This document shows positions 43,403 through 52,132 of a DNA stretch of 64,000 nt, one piece after another. Source of the DNA: Endozoicomonas sp. 4G. Lineage in GTDB: Bacteria; Pseudomonadota; Gammaproteobacteria; Pseudomonadales; Endozoicomonadaceae. The stretch lies in the NCBI RefSeq assembly GCF_023822025.1, contig NZ_CP082909.1:744001-808000 (forward strand), read 5' to 3'. The translations under genes were made by a program, and so were the position numbers. Under the pieces are notes generated by a model. That model was not told where the DNA came from, made no database searches, and saw only the letters and a program-made list of their open reading frames with translations. The first letter of the stretch is position 1; each line of letters starts with the position of its first letter.

Positions 43403-43646
43403 ACAGTCACCTCTAAAGACATCAGAAAGTTAAATCCCCCAGTGTTTCCGGGGTGCCTATCCTTATTTTAAAGACACCAGAAGCAACTCGAAGTAAAAGC
43501 TTAATATCAACTGAGAATGGCTATACAAGTGGCGTAAACGACTGCTTAAGTATATTTGAGTGGAGGTATTTTTTGTTTGAGCGGTTTTTCGGGGGTAGGT
43601 AGGCCGGAAAGTGGGTAGTCCGGCCTTATCTTATAATGTAGTTGGA

Positions 43647-44651
43647 TCAGAAGTAGCCATCTTCCAAAACGGTGTTTTCTGCTGGGTCTTCATCGCTAAT
43701 CAGGCTTTCGATGTGACCCACAAAGCGCATAAACACTTCATGGCTAAACGGTCTACTTGTCAGGAACTCGTGATACCAGTCGGCTTTCTTCATCCTGCCA
43801 GCGTAGGTATTGAAGGTCTTCCTGACATTAGAAGGGATTCGCTTACTCTTTCTCAGGATCAGCACCTCATCGATATCTGTAGGTGCAGTGCTGACAGGAG
43901 TCATATCCAGCCATTCACATAGTAGGAAGTATTTGGCTCCCGGAAGTGCTGACTTCACATCGTTAGCTGTAGCGGTTGCCTCTTGGAACATGGTTTTATC
44001 AAGGTTGGTCTTGCACTCAGCGGTGACATACCCAAGGTACGTTTCAACAGAGTCAGAGCGTTGAAAGCTGGCATCGTGAGACGATTTGACATAAAGCTTC
44101 TTCGATATGGCGAAATCCTGATCCTTCGTTCTGATAGTCAGGTTGCCGCCATTGGTTTGAGCATTAAGACTTGTCTTGAAATATGCAGCAGAGAAGCATT
44201 TAGTCGGCCCGAGATTAATATTGCTCAACTCAGGGAATGCCTTGAATACAAGGTGAGGTAAGAACTCTTCGATAACGCTGTTATCAAGCTTGAGCTGTCC
44301 TTTCTGGCGGTAGAGAAAGTCCTCCTGATTGGAATAGATCAGGTTGAAATCGACATGGAACTTGTACTGATTAAATAAGTCGATCAACTCTGCAACAACT
44401 TGCTCCCGAGAGCCATGAACAGCTTGCATATCTGCAACCCACTGGTGATATAGGGTTATGCAGTTATGAAGAGCAGGCTTTGCGGCTTCCGGCATCTTGT
44501 CGTTATCGATTGCAGCAGTGAGCTTATCGAGGTGTGGCGTAGGTAGCATTGGGTTCATTTCCTGTAACTTCTTTGCTCTAGCTTGTTGTCTCTGCGAGAT
44601 TTGGCGAAGGATCGATTGTTCGGGATCTTTCATGAGCTTCACGAATTTCAT
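43647..44651 (-). CDS. Type II restriction endonuclease (putative)
   Basis: 334 aa. The segment GYVTAECKTNLDKTMFQEA (about residues 206-224) has the E-x-K element of a PD-(D/E)xK nuclease, and the gene overlaps a DNA methyltransferase by 74 bp, the standard restriction-modification arrangement. The sequence is loosely reminiscent of the Bpu10I family, but the specificity is unknown. Methylase is translated first, which would protect the host. Confidence 0.7.
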   Translation of the reverse strand: MKFVKLMKDPEQSILRQISQRQQARAKKLQEMNPMLPTPHLDKLTAAIDNDKMPEAAKPALHNCITLYHQWVADMQAVHGSREQVVAELIDLFNQYKFHVDFNLIYSNQEDFLYRQKGQLKLDNSVIEEFLPHLVFKAFPELSNINLGPTKCFSAAYFKTSLNAQTNGGNLTIRTKDQDFAISKKLYVKSSHDASFQRSDSVETYLGYVTAECKTNLDKTMFQEATATANDVKSALPGAKYFLLCEWLDMTPVSTAPTDIDEVLILRKSKRIPSNVRKTFNTYAGRMKKADWYHEFLTSRPFSHEVFMRFVGHIESLISDEDPAENTVLEDGYF

Positions 44652-45765
44652 CTTTTACTTCTTCATTTGCCGTTATAGTTGCTTCTTTAAGGGCAGTCCT
44701 GCCTATTTCTCTAGCGTCATTGATGTAGTCACGTGAGAAGCCATCAGTGAGAGAAAACCGGAGAATTTCCTCATATATGTCTTCACCAAACTTATTCTGG
44801 AATACACGGTGCTGCTCGCCTTCCATCCTGAAGCCACAGACCTCAGCAACTCCAGATATTAGCTCGGCATTCTTGAATGCAGTTTTTCGGACATTGGACT
44901 CACGACCAACAATAAAGATAACCTTAGCGGTCTTCTTGCAGACTCTTCTCAGTTCCATGAAAACTTGAGACATGTCCATACAATATTGGACGACAGTGAG
45001 AAATCTATTCTGCCGGAACTTTCGGTTAGCACCGATCTCCGACCGGGCAACCTTCAGAACATCCACGCCAGTAGACTCAATGGCCTTCCGGTAATTCTGG
45101 TGATAGTTGAATACATTGATATATGGTGGAGAAGTTACCACAAAATCAACTGTTCCATTCTCAAGAGGTATATCTCTAGAGTCACGTTGAAAGCACTTCA
45201 GCGGCTTATCAGAAGCAGGCAGATTCTCAATATTAGAACGGAGAGTCCCCCAGACATTATTGATTCTCTTTGTGTCGAGCTTCTTAGCCCCGAAATCCAT
45301 ACCAGTAATCAAAGAGAGTAGGATAGTACTCTTAACGCTATCCTCAGAAGTCTTAAGGGCAGCTATCAGCTCATCTTGAAAATTGGCAATGTCCTCATTT
45401 TCGAACAGAGGCAAGTCATTTGTATACTTGGATATAATCTGTTCAATGTCATTGATAGCAGACAGTACACGGTCTTTCGGTTCATTTATCAGCTCATAGA
45501 CTGCCGCAAAAGCTACAGCAGCAGGGTTGATCTCACAGCCATACGCTTCCAGCCCCAGCAGTGCAGACTCAAATAAAACGGTGCCACTGCCCAAGAATGG
45601 ATCGAAAACAACCTCACCTTCTGACGAATAGTTAACCAGAATCTGCTCAATCAACTGCGGTGAGAATTGACCTCGCCATGTGAAGAGGTTACTTCGGCTT
45701 TTGTCTTCGATATCTACAGCAGCTTGAGGTAGTGATTCCTCAAGGGATTTGCCTTTAAAAGTCAT
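44578..45765 (-). CDS. DNA methyltransferase (N4-cytosine or N6-adenine type)
   Basis: 395 aa from the ATG at 45765 (the frame also opens with TTG at 45810; neither has a clear ribosome site). Methylates DNA with S-adenosylmethionine. Motif I VFDPFLGSGTVLFE (about 53-66) binds the cofactor and motif IV VTSPPYINVF (about 210) is catalytic; SPPY is most typical of N4-cytosine enzymes. Partner of the overlapping endonuclease. Divergent from the resolvase gene with shared operator-like repeats between them. Confidence 0.85.
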   Translation of the reverse strand: MTFKGKSLEESLPQAAVDIEDKSRSNLFTWRGQFSPQLIEQILVNYSSEGEVVFDPFLGSGTVLFESALLGLEAYGCEINPAAVAFAAVYELINEPKDRVLSAINDIEQIISKYTNDLPLFENEDIANFQDELIAALKTSEDSVKSTILLSLITGMDFGAKKLDTKRINNVWGTLRSNIENLPASDKPLKCFQRDSRDIPLENGTVDFVVTSPPYINVFNYHQNYRKAIESTGVDVLKVARSEIGANRKFRQNRFLTVVQYCMDMSQVFMELRRVCKKTAKVIFIVGRESNVRKTAFKNAELISGVAEVCGFRMEGEQHRVFQNKFGEDIYEEILRFSLTDGFSRDYINDAREIGRTALKEATITANEEVKDEIREAHERSRTIDPSPNLAETTS

Positions 45766-45848
45766 ATGAAAATACGGGTTCGGAAGGGATATATAGAGGT
45801 ATCTTACCAAGCAGTGAGAAACCGTGCATCAAGAACTCATTTGAGTAC

Positions 45849-45949
45849 ACCCTACTGTTATGACTTCAATGTTATGATACAAGCCTAACATTAGGGTTAT
45901 TTTTGATTTTTGTTATGATATCCTTCTCAACATCTAGACCCTAATGTTA
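45849..45949. promoter_or_regulatory. Three copies of the 12-mer ACCCTAATGTTA in the methylase/resolvase divergent region
   Basis: 45938-45949 is the motif, 45886-45897 its exact reverse complement, and 45849-45860 a copy with one mismatch. The arrangement in the only intergenic gap between the methylase and resolvase suits resolvase binding subsites (res) or operators for a shared regulator. Confidence 0.65.
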
Positions 45950-45963
45950 TTACTGAGATAAAA

Positions 45964-46500
45964 ATGGCTGACATTGCTTATATCCGAGTATCAACCGTAG
46001 ACCAGAACACAGAGCGCCAGTTGACAGACCTGACAGCCGATAGGACTTTCATTGATAAATGTTCAGGCAAAGACACAAACCGCCCACAGCTTACCGCAAT
46101 GCTCGACTATGCGCGTGAAGGTGACACAATTCACGTACACAGCATTGACCGCCTAGCTCGATCATTAACTGATCTCCGTTCCCTGATTGATACATGCCAG
46201 TCAAAAGGGATCAGCGTAAAGTTTCACAAGAACAATCTTGAATTTTCTGGCAATCCAACCCCTACAGATAACTTATTGTTAAACATGTTGGGTGCAGTGG
46301 CAGAGTTTGAGCGCGACATGATAAAAGAGCGTCAAGCGGAAGGCATCGCCAAGGCTAAGGCAAAAGGCATATATAAAGGACGCAAGAAGCAGTACACATC
46401 AGATCAGATACAGGCAGCACTACAGGAGACCAATGGCAATAAGGCCGCCGCCGCACGGCTATTAGGCTGTTCAGTAATGACCATCAATCGGGCAGCCTAA
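45964..46500 (+). CDS. Small serine resolvase/invertase
   Basis: 178 aa. Site-specific recombinase of the Tn3-resolvase/Hin group. Catalytic domain with AYIRVSTVDQN (nucleophile about Ser10) and SIDRLARSLTDL; long E-helix EFERDMIKERQAEGIAKAKAKG; C-terminal HTH where NKAAAARLLGCSVMTINRA contacts DNA. ATG at 45964. Could drive resolution of element dimers or inversion of a neighbouring segment. Confidence 0.92.
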   Translation: MADIAYIRVSTVDQNTERQLTDLTADRTFIDKCSGKDTNRPQLTAMLDYAREGDTIHVHSIDRLARSLTDLRSLIDTCQSKGISVKFHKNNLEFSGNPTPTDNLLLNMLGAVAEFERDMIKERQAEGIAKAKAKGIYKGRKKQYTSDQIQAALQETNGNKAAAARLLGCSVMTINRAA

Positions 46501-47130
46501 AGCGATACGGTTTAAGTCTACAAAAGTGCTCGCAGTTGGAGATGCCATAAAGGGTAATCACCGTTTTACCTCAACTGGATACCCCGTACTTCTAGTGCGG
46601 GGAGGAATGTTGACTTGCCCGATCAGGGCAAGCCATCACTCTGTTTTGGTGCTTACGCACCGATCCAGGCTTTCGCCAGTAAAGTTCACCTCGACAAAGT
46701 TAATAGGCGGTTTCTTGATAGCAGCACTGTGATTAACCCTCAATACACTGTTTAATCACTATCCTTAGAGCCTGGGACTGGTGAAGCATCCCAGGGTAAC
46801 TATGCATTCGCCTTTAACGTAGCCACTCAAAGTGGCTTAGTCTGGTCACCTATACCCCTGAATTAGAGACTTTTACAAGCCCGTCCTTCAGGGCGGGGTT
46901 CGGTGACCGTCTCCTGATATTTCGGAATCAAGGCTCAGGAAGCGAAAGTCTACACACTTATAGAAGGGTTTGCATTGCCTCAGAGGGGAAATGCCCCCAA
47001 TCTTGACGTGCACAAATTATGTGCCTAATTTGTGCGCAAAGACAACTCTAGTGCGTCACTTCAATAAGCTTGATGTGAACAACCTACGTTCTGATATGGC
47101 ACTATTTTTTGAGACGGGTTGATAGGCGGA
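46501..47130. other. 630-bp noncoding region between resolvase and ZF17
   Basis: No gene supported. It contains the hairpin-rich IS200/IS605-like stretch (46.58-46.90 kb) and a further 10-bp perfect hairpin gcacaaatta / taatttgtgc at 47010-47035. The last 30 bp before ZF17 are the family intergenic sequence. Confidence 0.6.
46582..46898 (+). mobile_element. Hairpin-rich IS200/IS605-like remnant, possibly an orphan omega-RNA
   Basis: Successive stems: 46582-46602 (ccccg...cggggg type, loop tct), 46614-46632 (cttgccc / gggcaag), 46648-46661, 46771-46795 (cctggga / tcccagg), 46821-46837 (agccact / agtggct) and 46880-46897 (cccgtcc-ttca-gggcggg). The first and last resemble the subterminal hairpins of IS200/IS605 elements. 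No tnpA or tnpB reading frame remains. Identification is from pattern memory and needs comparison. Confidence 0.4.
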
Positions 47131-48198
47131 TCATTCTTTATCAACCTTCTTTCTTTTCTCGTTAGAGGGTGGCTGGGCATACGCTTTTCTTTTGGCTCTT
47201 TTGCGTCTCTGGTCGGCAGGCAGGTGGATCTGTTTGTGCCTTTTCAGATTGCTCGCGTTCACGGTGCTGTAGTTGCAGCCTTCGTGGTCACACTGCACCC
47301 TGGGTCTCGGGTCGGCAGGCAGATGGGTCCGTTTGTGCCTTTTCAGATTGCTCGTGTTCACGGTGCTGTAGTTGCAGCCCTCATGGTCACACTGCACCTT
47401 GGGTTTCTTGGGTCTCTGGTCGGCAGGCAGGTGGGTCTGTCTGTGCATATTCAGATCACCCATACGGCCGGTGCGGTAGTTGCAGCCCTTATGGTCACAT
47501 TGGTGCACCTTGGGAATCTTGGGTCTCTGGTTGGCAGGCAGGTGGGTCTGTCTGTGCTTTTTCAGATCACCCTTACGGTCTGAGCTGTGGTTGCAGCCCT
47601 TATGGTCACACTGGTACATCTTGGGTCTCTGGTTGGCAGGCAGGCTTGGCTGTTTGTGTGTTTTCAGGTGACGCAGGTGGTCGGTGCTGTAAGCAGGTAA
47701 GGTGATTTTCAGGTCATTAGCAAAGTCTACCTCTGTCGTATCTCCCTCTGACTCAGCGGGCATTTCACTGTCTGAAACGGGCTCCTGCTTAATTTTTTTT
47801 AGTACCAGAATCGCACAATACTCACTAATTTCATTTGATACTGGAAAAGGGTTAGGTGTCGTGGTTACATACTGAACATCAGTTACGGTATCAGTTTCAT
47901 CTTCGTTTGAGCCGTTGTTGCTGTTTTCATCAGAGATGCCGCTGTCTACACTGCCAGAACCCTCATCAGAGGCCGCCCGACTGGACACCTTAGCTTCGAC
48001 ACCTGGATCAGGAGAACAGCAATAGCGAGTGTCTGGCTGTGGTAGGAGCCTTATCCGGGTGGGTGGGGTCTTGATAAGTGCCTTGACGATGGCCAGAGCG
48101 AAGCGCAAAGGCAACCTGTTTTCCTTAGCGTGGCCATTAGAGCAATGGACAGAAAAGGCAATGGCCAAGATCAAAATCAATGGTTTTTTGGATAGCAA
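47131..48198 (-). CDS. ZF17: secreted C2H2 zinc-finger protein, 4 fingers, isolated copy
   Basis: 355 aa, TTG start, signal peptide with NGHA/KEN. About 20.5 kb from ZF16. IKQEPVSDSE precedes a degenerate half-finger (HLKTHKQPS). Four fingers: RKGDLKK (with CNH instead of CNY), RMGDLNM, NTSNLKR, NASNLKR; the last two are near duplicates with Asn at helix -1, not seen elsewhere. Two linkers are shortened, with the next finger beginning VQC. Tail: KRKAYAQPPSNEKRKK. The upstream module is decayed past 48230. Confidence 0.85.
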   Translation of the reverse strand: MLSKKPLILILAIAFSVHCSNGHAKENRLPLRFALAIVKALIKTPPTRIRLLPQPDTRYCCSPDPGVEAKVSSRAASDEGSGSVDSGISDENSNNGSNEDETDTVTDVQYVTTTPNPFPVSNEISEYCAILVLKKIKQEPVSDSEMPAESEGDTTEVDFANDLKITLPAYSTDHLRHLKTHKQPSLPANQRPKMYQCDHKGCNHSSDRKGDLKKHRQTHLPANQRPKIPKVHQCDHKGCNYRTGRMGDLNMHRQTHLPADQRPKKPKVQCDHEGCNYSTVNTSNLKRHKRTHLPADPRPRVQCDHEGCNYSTVNASNLKRHKQIHLPADQRRKRAKRKAYAQPPSNEKRKKVDKE

Positions 48199-48339
48199 GA
48201 CCTGGCTTCCCAGTCGTTGAACTGTTTACTGGAGAGATGAGCCGATCAGGTAATTCACCCCATCCGACGGTAAACACTTCTGATTATTTTGCCGACACAG
48301 TATAGGAGCACTTATTCAAACACTGTGGGCTATTTTTTC

Positions 48340-49329
48340 ATGCCAGGTAAAGATGATCATCAATGCCGCTATATCGGCGAGCGATTCGGAGCGTGCAATG
48401 AAGCGGCTATGGGAGGCAGTGACTACTGCTTCTGGCACGATAGGGATGTTGATAAGTCTGGTGATAATGTCAGAGCGTTACTGGAAGAACGGGCACACAA
48501 AGGTACCCCGATGGAGGGGTTTTATCTGAAAGGGGCTAATCTCGATAATCTGGATCTTGTCTGTCCTGAGAGGAGTCAGGCCTACCAATTGATCAATAGT
48601 GATTTGAGTCGGTGTAGCCTGGTTAAGGCGCATCTCTATCGGGCAGATCTTTCCGGCTCGAATCTACTGAAAGCAGACTTAAGTCGGGCCAACCTTCACT
48701 GTACCCGTTTAATTGGATCAAACCTGTTGGGCGTTAATTTTAAGTCGGCCCGCATTGAGCATGTTGAATTTGGTGCTGTTTTCCTGCAAGAAGAAAAAGC
48801 CCATCAGGCCCGCCGGGAAGGCGATGAGACAAAAGCCTGTGCGTTGTTTGAGGAGGCCGAGGAAGTAGCCAGGAATATTCGCAAACATTGTGAAGCCCAG
48901 GGGTTGTTTCATAATGCCGGTGATTTTTTTTACCGGGAAATGACCTTTAATCGATACCGGTTTCCCAGCCTCTCACGGCACAGGATGGTTTCAAAGGTAG
49001 TCGACTTACTCAGTGGCTACGGGGAAAAGCCAGAAAGGGTGGTTCTGTTTTCAATGTCATTTATTGTTTTCTTTTCTCTGTTTTACTTCTTTTTGGGTAT
49101 TGAGGATGGTGAGACCCTGATCCAGTACCAGTCAGGCCAGCCTTTTTACAACAATCTGGTTAATTGGCTGGAGACACTGTACTTCAGCGTAGTGACTTTT
49201 ACGACACTGGGTTATGGAGACTTGACCCCTGTCGGTCTTTCAAGGTTGTTTGCAGCCATTGAGGCTTTTGTCGGCAGTTTTACGTTAGCACTTTTTGTTG
49301 TGGTTTTTGTAAAGAAAATGACCCGCTGA
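48340..49329 (+). CDS. Pentapeptide-repeat potassium channel with WRC-like cysteine motif
   Basis: 329 aa from ATG at 48340; the frame is open to TTG 48289 but without a ribosome site for it. Residues 7-31 carry C-x9-C-x10-C-x2-H (ending DYCFWH), a zinc-binding pattern. Pentapeptide repeats at about 65-140 (LYRADLSGSNLLKADLSRAN). A helical linker, then two membrane segments (about 230-252 and 300-325) flanking the pore helix and selectivity filter TTLGYGD. The ion selectivity is likely K+. What the pentapeptide domain senses is unknown. Confidence 0.85.
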   Translation: MPGKDDHQCRYIGERFGACNEAAMGGSDYCFWHDRDVDKSGDNVRALLEERAHKGTPMEGFYLKGANLDNLDLVCPERSQAYQLINSDLSRCSLVKAHLYRADLSGSNLLKADLSRANLHCTRLIGSNLLGVNFKSARIEHVEFGAVFLQEEKAHQARREGDETKACALFEEAEEVARNIRKHCEAQGLFHNAGDFFYREMTFNRYRFPSLSRHRMVSKVVDLLSGYGEKPERVVLFSMSFIVFFSLFYFFLGIEDGETLIQYQSGQPFYNNLVNWLETLYFSVVTFTTLGYGDLTPVGLSRLFAAIEAFVGSFTLALFVVVFVKKMTR

Positions 49330-49387
49330 AGTGGACCATTACGGGTTATGCTGTCTTCAGCGGTTATCAATTCAGAGCCTTTTTTTT

Positions 49388-49430
49388 AGGTGCAATAGGT
49401 TCAGGTGCAATAGGTTCAGGTGCAATAGGC
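49388..49430. repeat. 15-bp tandem repeat, about 3 copies, at the YbaK-domain gene 3' end
   Basis: aggtgcaataggttc occurs in tandem, running through the stop codon at 49416. It changes the last residues of the protein or the following spacer. Confidence 0.8.
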
Positions 49431-49916
49431 ATCCATCTCATCAGGGTCACAACTAATGGCAGCATGGGCCTCACCCTCGAGTAATTCTTTGAACTGACTG
49501 CGGTTCATATGAATCAGTTCCCGGTGGTTGCCAGACTCCAGATACAAATCCTGTACTGAGTTCAATTCATCATCCCAGCAGGTGGTCATGCCATAAGCAG
49601 TGCCGATTGCAGGAACGGCTCCGTCTTCACAATCTGGAAAAAGGTGTTTCAGCTCCTGTTCAGAAACCAGATTCAGGTGGCGGTCCAGCTTGGCATTGAT
49701 CCAGCGCAGCATGAGTTTGTTCACAGAGGGCATTACTGCGATGACATAACCCTCGGTATCCCTGAGAACAACGGCCTTGGTCATATTCTTGACGGGAATA
49801 CAGGCGGAGCGCGCCGTATTCATCGCTCTTTCTGAGTAAGGATGGGAAACAAGTTCGTATTCTGCATTATGTTGGTTTAGAAACATGTGCAGTTTCCGGG
49901 CGATGCTCATCTTCAA
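49416..49916 (-). CDS. YbaK/EbsC-domain protein (aminoacyl-tRNA deacylase type)
   Basis: 166 aa. The YbaK fold removes mischarged amino acids from tRNA in trans. Seen: HPYSERAMNTARSACIP (about 26-42), KAVVLRDTEGYVIAVMP with the conserved Lys (about 48), and LVSEQELKHLFPDCEDGAVPAIG (in two parts, about 82-104). Substrate (Pro, Cys or other) cannot be told. ATG at 49916; convergent with the channel gene. Confidence 0.85.
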   Translation of the reverse strand: MKMSIARKLHMFLNQHNAEYELVSHPYSERAMNTARSACIPVKNMTKAVVLRDTEGYVIAVMPSVNKLMLRWINAKLDRHLNLVSEQELKHLFPDCEDGAVPAIGTAYGMTTCWDDELNSVQDLYLESGNHRELIHMNRSQFKELLEGEAHAAISCDPDEMDAYCT

Positions 49917-50189
49917 GTCCCCGCACGTTGGTTGGAAAAATCGGAATCAAAAGACTACCCAAGTGTATATAGGATATTTCAGAGAGCTGTGTCTGTTGAC
50001 CTGAGCAGTAAGATGAAAATTGTATATGAAGGTGGGTTGTAATCTTTTTCTACTCTTTAGACATAAGCCACTGAAAAGAGTTAATCTGGCGCATATTGGA
50101 TATCACTGGCGGTTGGCTTATCGCCATTCAATCAGTATTATTTGCGCATTTTTGACCCCTGATTGATTTACAACTTAAAGGAAATCATA

Positions 50190-51593
50190 GTGAATTTCTC
50201 TGTACTGAGAAAATCTTCCCTCCTCGCCGGGGTAGGATTATTTGCCCTTCCGCAGAGTTCTTTTGCGGCAGATGAGTTGTTGAGGATGACAACCCACCCC
50301 ATTGCCTGGTTGTGTATTGTCGTTTTTATTTTGGCTTATATGGCCGTGATGGCAGAAGAGAAGTTACATCTCAGTAAGTCAAAGCCGGTCATTCTCGCGG
50401 CTGGAATTATCTGGGCCCTGATTGCCTGGCTGGCTATCGGAGAGGGCGTGTCCCACGAGAGTTTATCCAAGGCTGTGATGCATGACCTTGAAGAATATTC
50501 GGCCATGTTCCTGTTCCTGCTGGTGGCGATGACTTACATCAATGCCATGGAAGAGCGGCGGGTATTCGATTCACTGCGCAGCTGGCTGATCCGTAAGGGC
50601 TTCAGTTATCGTCAGCTGTTCTGGGTGACGGGCTTACTGGCCTTCTTTATCTCACCGATTGCCGATAACCTGGCGACGGCTTTGCTGATGGGGGCCGTCA
50701 TCATGTCTGTCGGGCAGGGGAGCCCTGCTTTTGTCACCATGGCAATGATTAATGTGGTGGTGGCAGCCAATGCCGGGGGCGCTTTCAGTCCCTTTGGTGA
50801 TATCACCACGTTGATGGTGTGGCAGGCTGGCAAGGTTGAGTTTTTCACGTTCTTCTCTTTATTTATCCCCTCTGTTGTGAACTTTATTATCCCGGCGACC
50901 ATCATGAATTTCTTTATTGAGAATGGTCGTCCGGCGGCTCTTGAAGATCAGTCAAGTATTCGCAAGGGTGGGCTGGTGATCTGTGTGCTGTTCCTGATGA
51001 CCATTGCACTGGCCGTTTCTTTTGAGAACTTCCTGGGACTGCCTCCGTTTATGGGCATGATGACCGGACTTTCCCTGCTGATGTTCTACACCTATTTCCT
51101 GCAGTTGAGAGGATTGACCAGCAGTCGGCCTATTCCGGGAGTGGATGACGAGAAAAAAGAAGACCTGGATATTTTTAAACGGGTTGCCCATGCCGAGTGG
51201 GATACTCTGCTGTTTTTCTTTGGGGTTATCTTCTCTGTAGGTGGCTTGCGTTACCTGGGTTATCTGGAAGTGATTTCCGAAACCATGTATACCGGAATAG
51301 GGGCCACCTGGACGAATATTACAGCTGGAGTCTTTTCTGCCGTTGTGGATAACATTCCAGTGATGTTTGCCATCCTGGGTATGAATCCCGAGATGGACGT
51401 ATTCCAATGGTTGCTGATAACCCTGACCGCAGGGGTGGGTGGCAGTTTGCTGTCAATAGGCTCTGCTGCGGGTGTAGGTCTGATGGGAACCTCTAAAGGC
51501 CGATATACTTTCCTGAGCCATTTGAAGTGGAGCTGGGCCATTGCCTTGGGATATGCTGGCAGTATTGCAGCCCATTTCCTGGTGAACGGTTAA
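50190..51593 (+). CDS. nhaD: Na+/H+ antiporter NhaD
   Basis: 467 aa from GTG at 50190, supported by AAAGGAA 6 nt upstream. Exports sodium in exchange for protons across the inner membrane, typical of marine bacteria. Cleavable or uncleaved N-terminal segment ends SSFAADE, followed by about 11 membrane segments. Conserved blocks include FISPIADNLATALLMGAV, NAGGAFSPFGDITTLMVW and AVVDNIPVMFA. The 270 bp upstream are free of genes and hold its promoter, which I cannot pinpoint. Confidence 0.93.
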   Translation: MNFSVLRKSSLLAGVGLFALPQSSFAADELLRMTTHPIAWLCIVVFILAYMAVMAEEKLHLSKSKPVILAAGIIWALIAWLAIGEGVSHESLSKAVMHDLEEYSAMFLFLLVAMTYINAMEERRVFDSLRSWLIRKGFSYRQLFWVTGLLAFFISPIADNLATALLMGAVIMSVGQGSPAFVTMAMINVVVAANAGGAFSPFGDITTLMVWQAGKVEFFTFFSLFIPSVVNFIIPATIMNFFIENGRPAALEDQSSIRKGGLVICVLFLMTIALAVSFENFLGLPPFMGMMTGLSLLMFYTYFLQLRGLTSSRPIPGVDDEKKEDLDIFKRVAHAEWDTLLFFFGVIFSVGGLRYLGYLEVISETMYTGIGATWTNITAGVFSAVVDNIPVMFAILGMNPEMDVFQWLLITLTAGVGGSLLSIGSAAGVGLMGTSKGRYTFLSHLKWSWAIALGYAGSIAAHFLVNG

Positions 51594-51620
51594 CAGCAGA
51601 GGTACGGGGAGGTTCTGTTT

Positions 51621-51992
51621 TTATTGAGTTGGAACAGGATCTCCCTGATAAACAATATAAGGTGAGCAGCTGCCTGATGTAAGAATGTTAATAATGGCTT
51701 TATAACGGGTAGCAAGAGTGGGTGCCTGCTCATTATTGTGAACAAGCATCTTAAGGTTATCCGGTTTAATATCGTACTTCCTGAACCAGGCCAGATCCTG
51801 TTCTGCATCGGGATAGAAGGCCAGTTCAGCAAAGTCTCCCTCCACTTTGGTAAAGAGCACCGTTCCCCTGACGGGTTGGTAGTGGCAGCTGAGTGAATCC
51901 AGAGGGCTGGTACAACCAGCAAGTAGAATGGCTGGAACCAGAGCCCATGCTGTTATGGGAAAAGATATCCTGAAATAGTCAGAGCGTTTCAA
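51621..51992 (-). CDS. Small lipoprotein, unknown function
   Basis: 123 aa. Signal peptide with lipobox LLAGC (Cys about residue 27). Two further Cys pairs (LSCHY, GSCSPY) may form disulfides in the periplasm. No domain recognised. Convergent with nhaD, 27 bp apart. Confidence 0.7.
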   Translation of the reverse strand: MKRSDYFRISFPITAWALVPAILLAGCTSPLDSLSCHYQPVRGTVLFTKVEGDFAELAFYPDAEQDLAWFRKYDIKPDNLKMLVHNNEQAPTLATRYKAIINILTSGSCSPYIVYQGDPVPTQ

Positions 51993-52103
51993 ACCTGAAG
52001 CTCCTTATTTTTTTATCAACATTAATTATTACACCCGCTTAACAGCTTTGGAACCTTCGTTTAGTTAATATTCAATGGTTGAGTCATCTCCATCATAAAA
52101 AAA

Positions 52104-52123
52104 AGCCCCTGCAAGCAGGGGCT
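52104..52123 (-). terminator. Intrinsic terminator of the RND efflux operon
   Basis: Stem agcccctgc-aa-gcaggggct (52104-52112 with 52115-52123); on the minus strand it runs into eight T residues. Starts 10 bp after the efflux gene stop. Confidence 0.93.
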
Positions 52124-52132
52124 TTATGCTGA

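Larger units (their letters stand above)
34561..46500. mobile_element. Integrated element with serine recombinase, phage-like operon and restriction-modification genes
   Basis: About 12 kb bounded on the left by the large serine recombinase placed directly against yffB and on the right by the small resolvase. Between them are minus-strand phage-like genes and a restriction-modification pair. No terminase, portal, capsid protease or lysis gene is recognisable, so it is a satellite, a remnant, or an unfamiliar phage type. I did not find convincing attachment-site direct repeats, so both ends are approximate. Confidence 0.6.

Noticed and set aside
43647-44651. Firm assignment of the endonuclease as Bpu10I
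   Set aside because: Resemblance is only loose, and the partner methylase has an SPPY motif rather than a C5-cytosine type, so specificity is left open.
34561-47100. Direct-repeat attachment sites for the serine recombinase element
   Set aside because: Short matches seen near both ends are no longer than expected by chance; no convincing core was found by eye.
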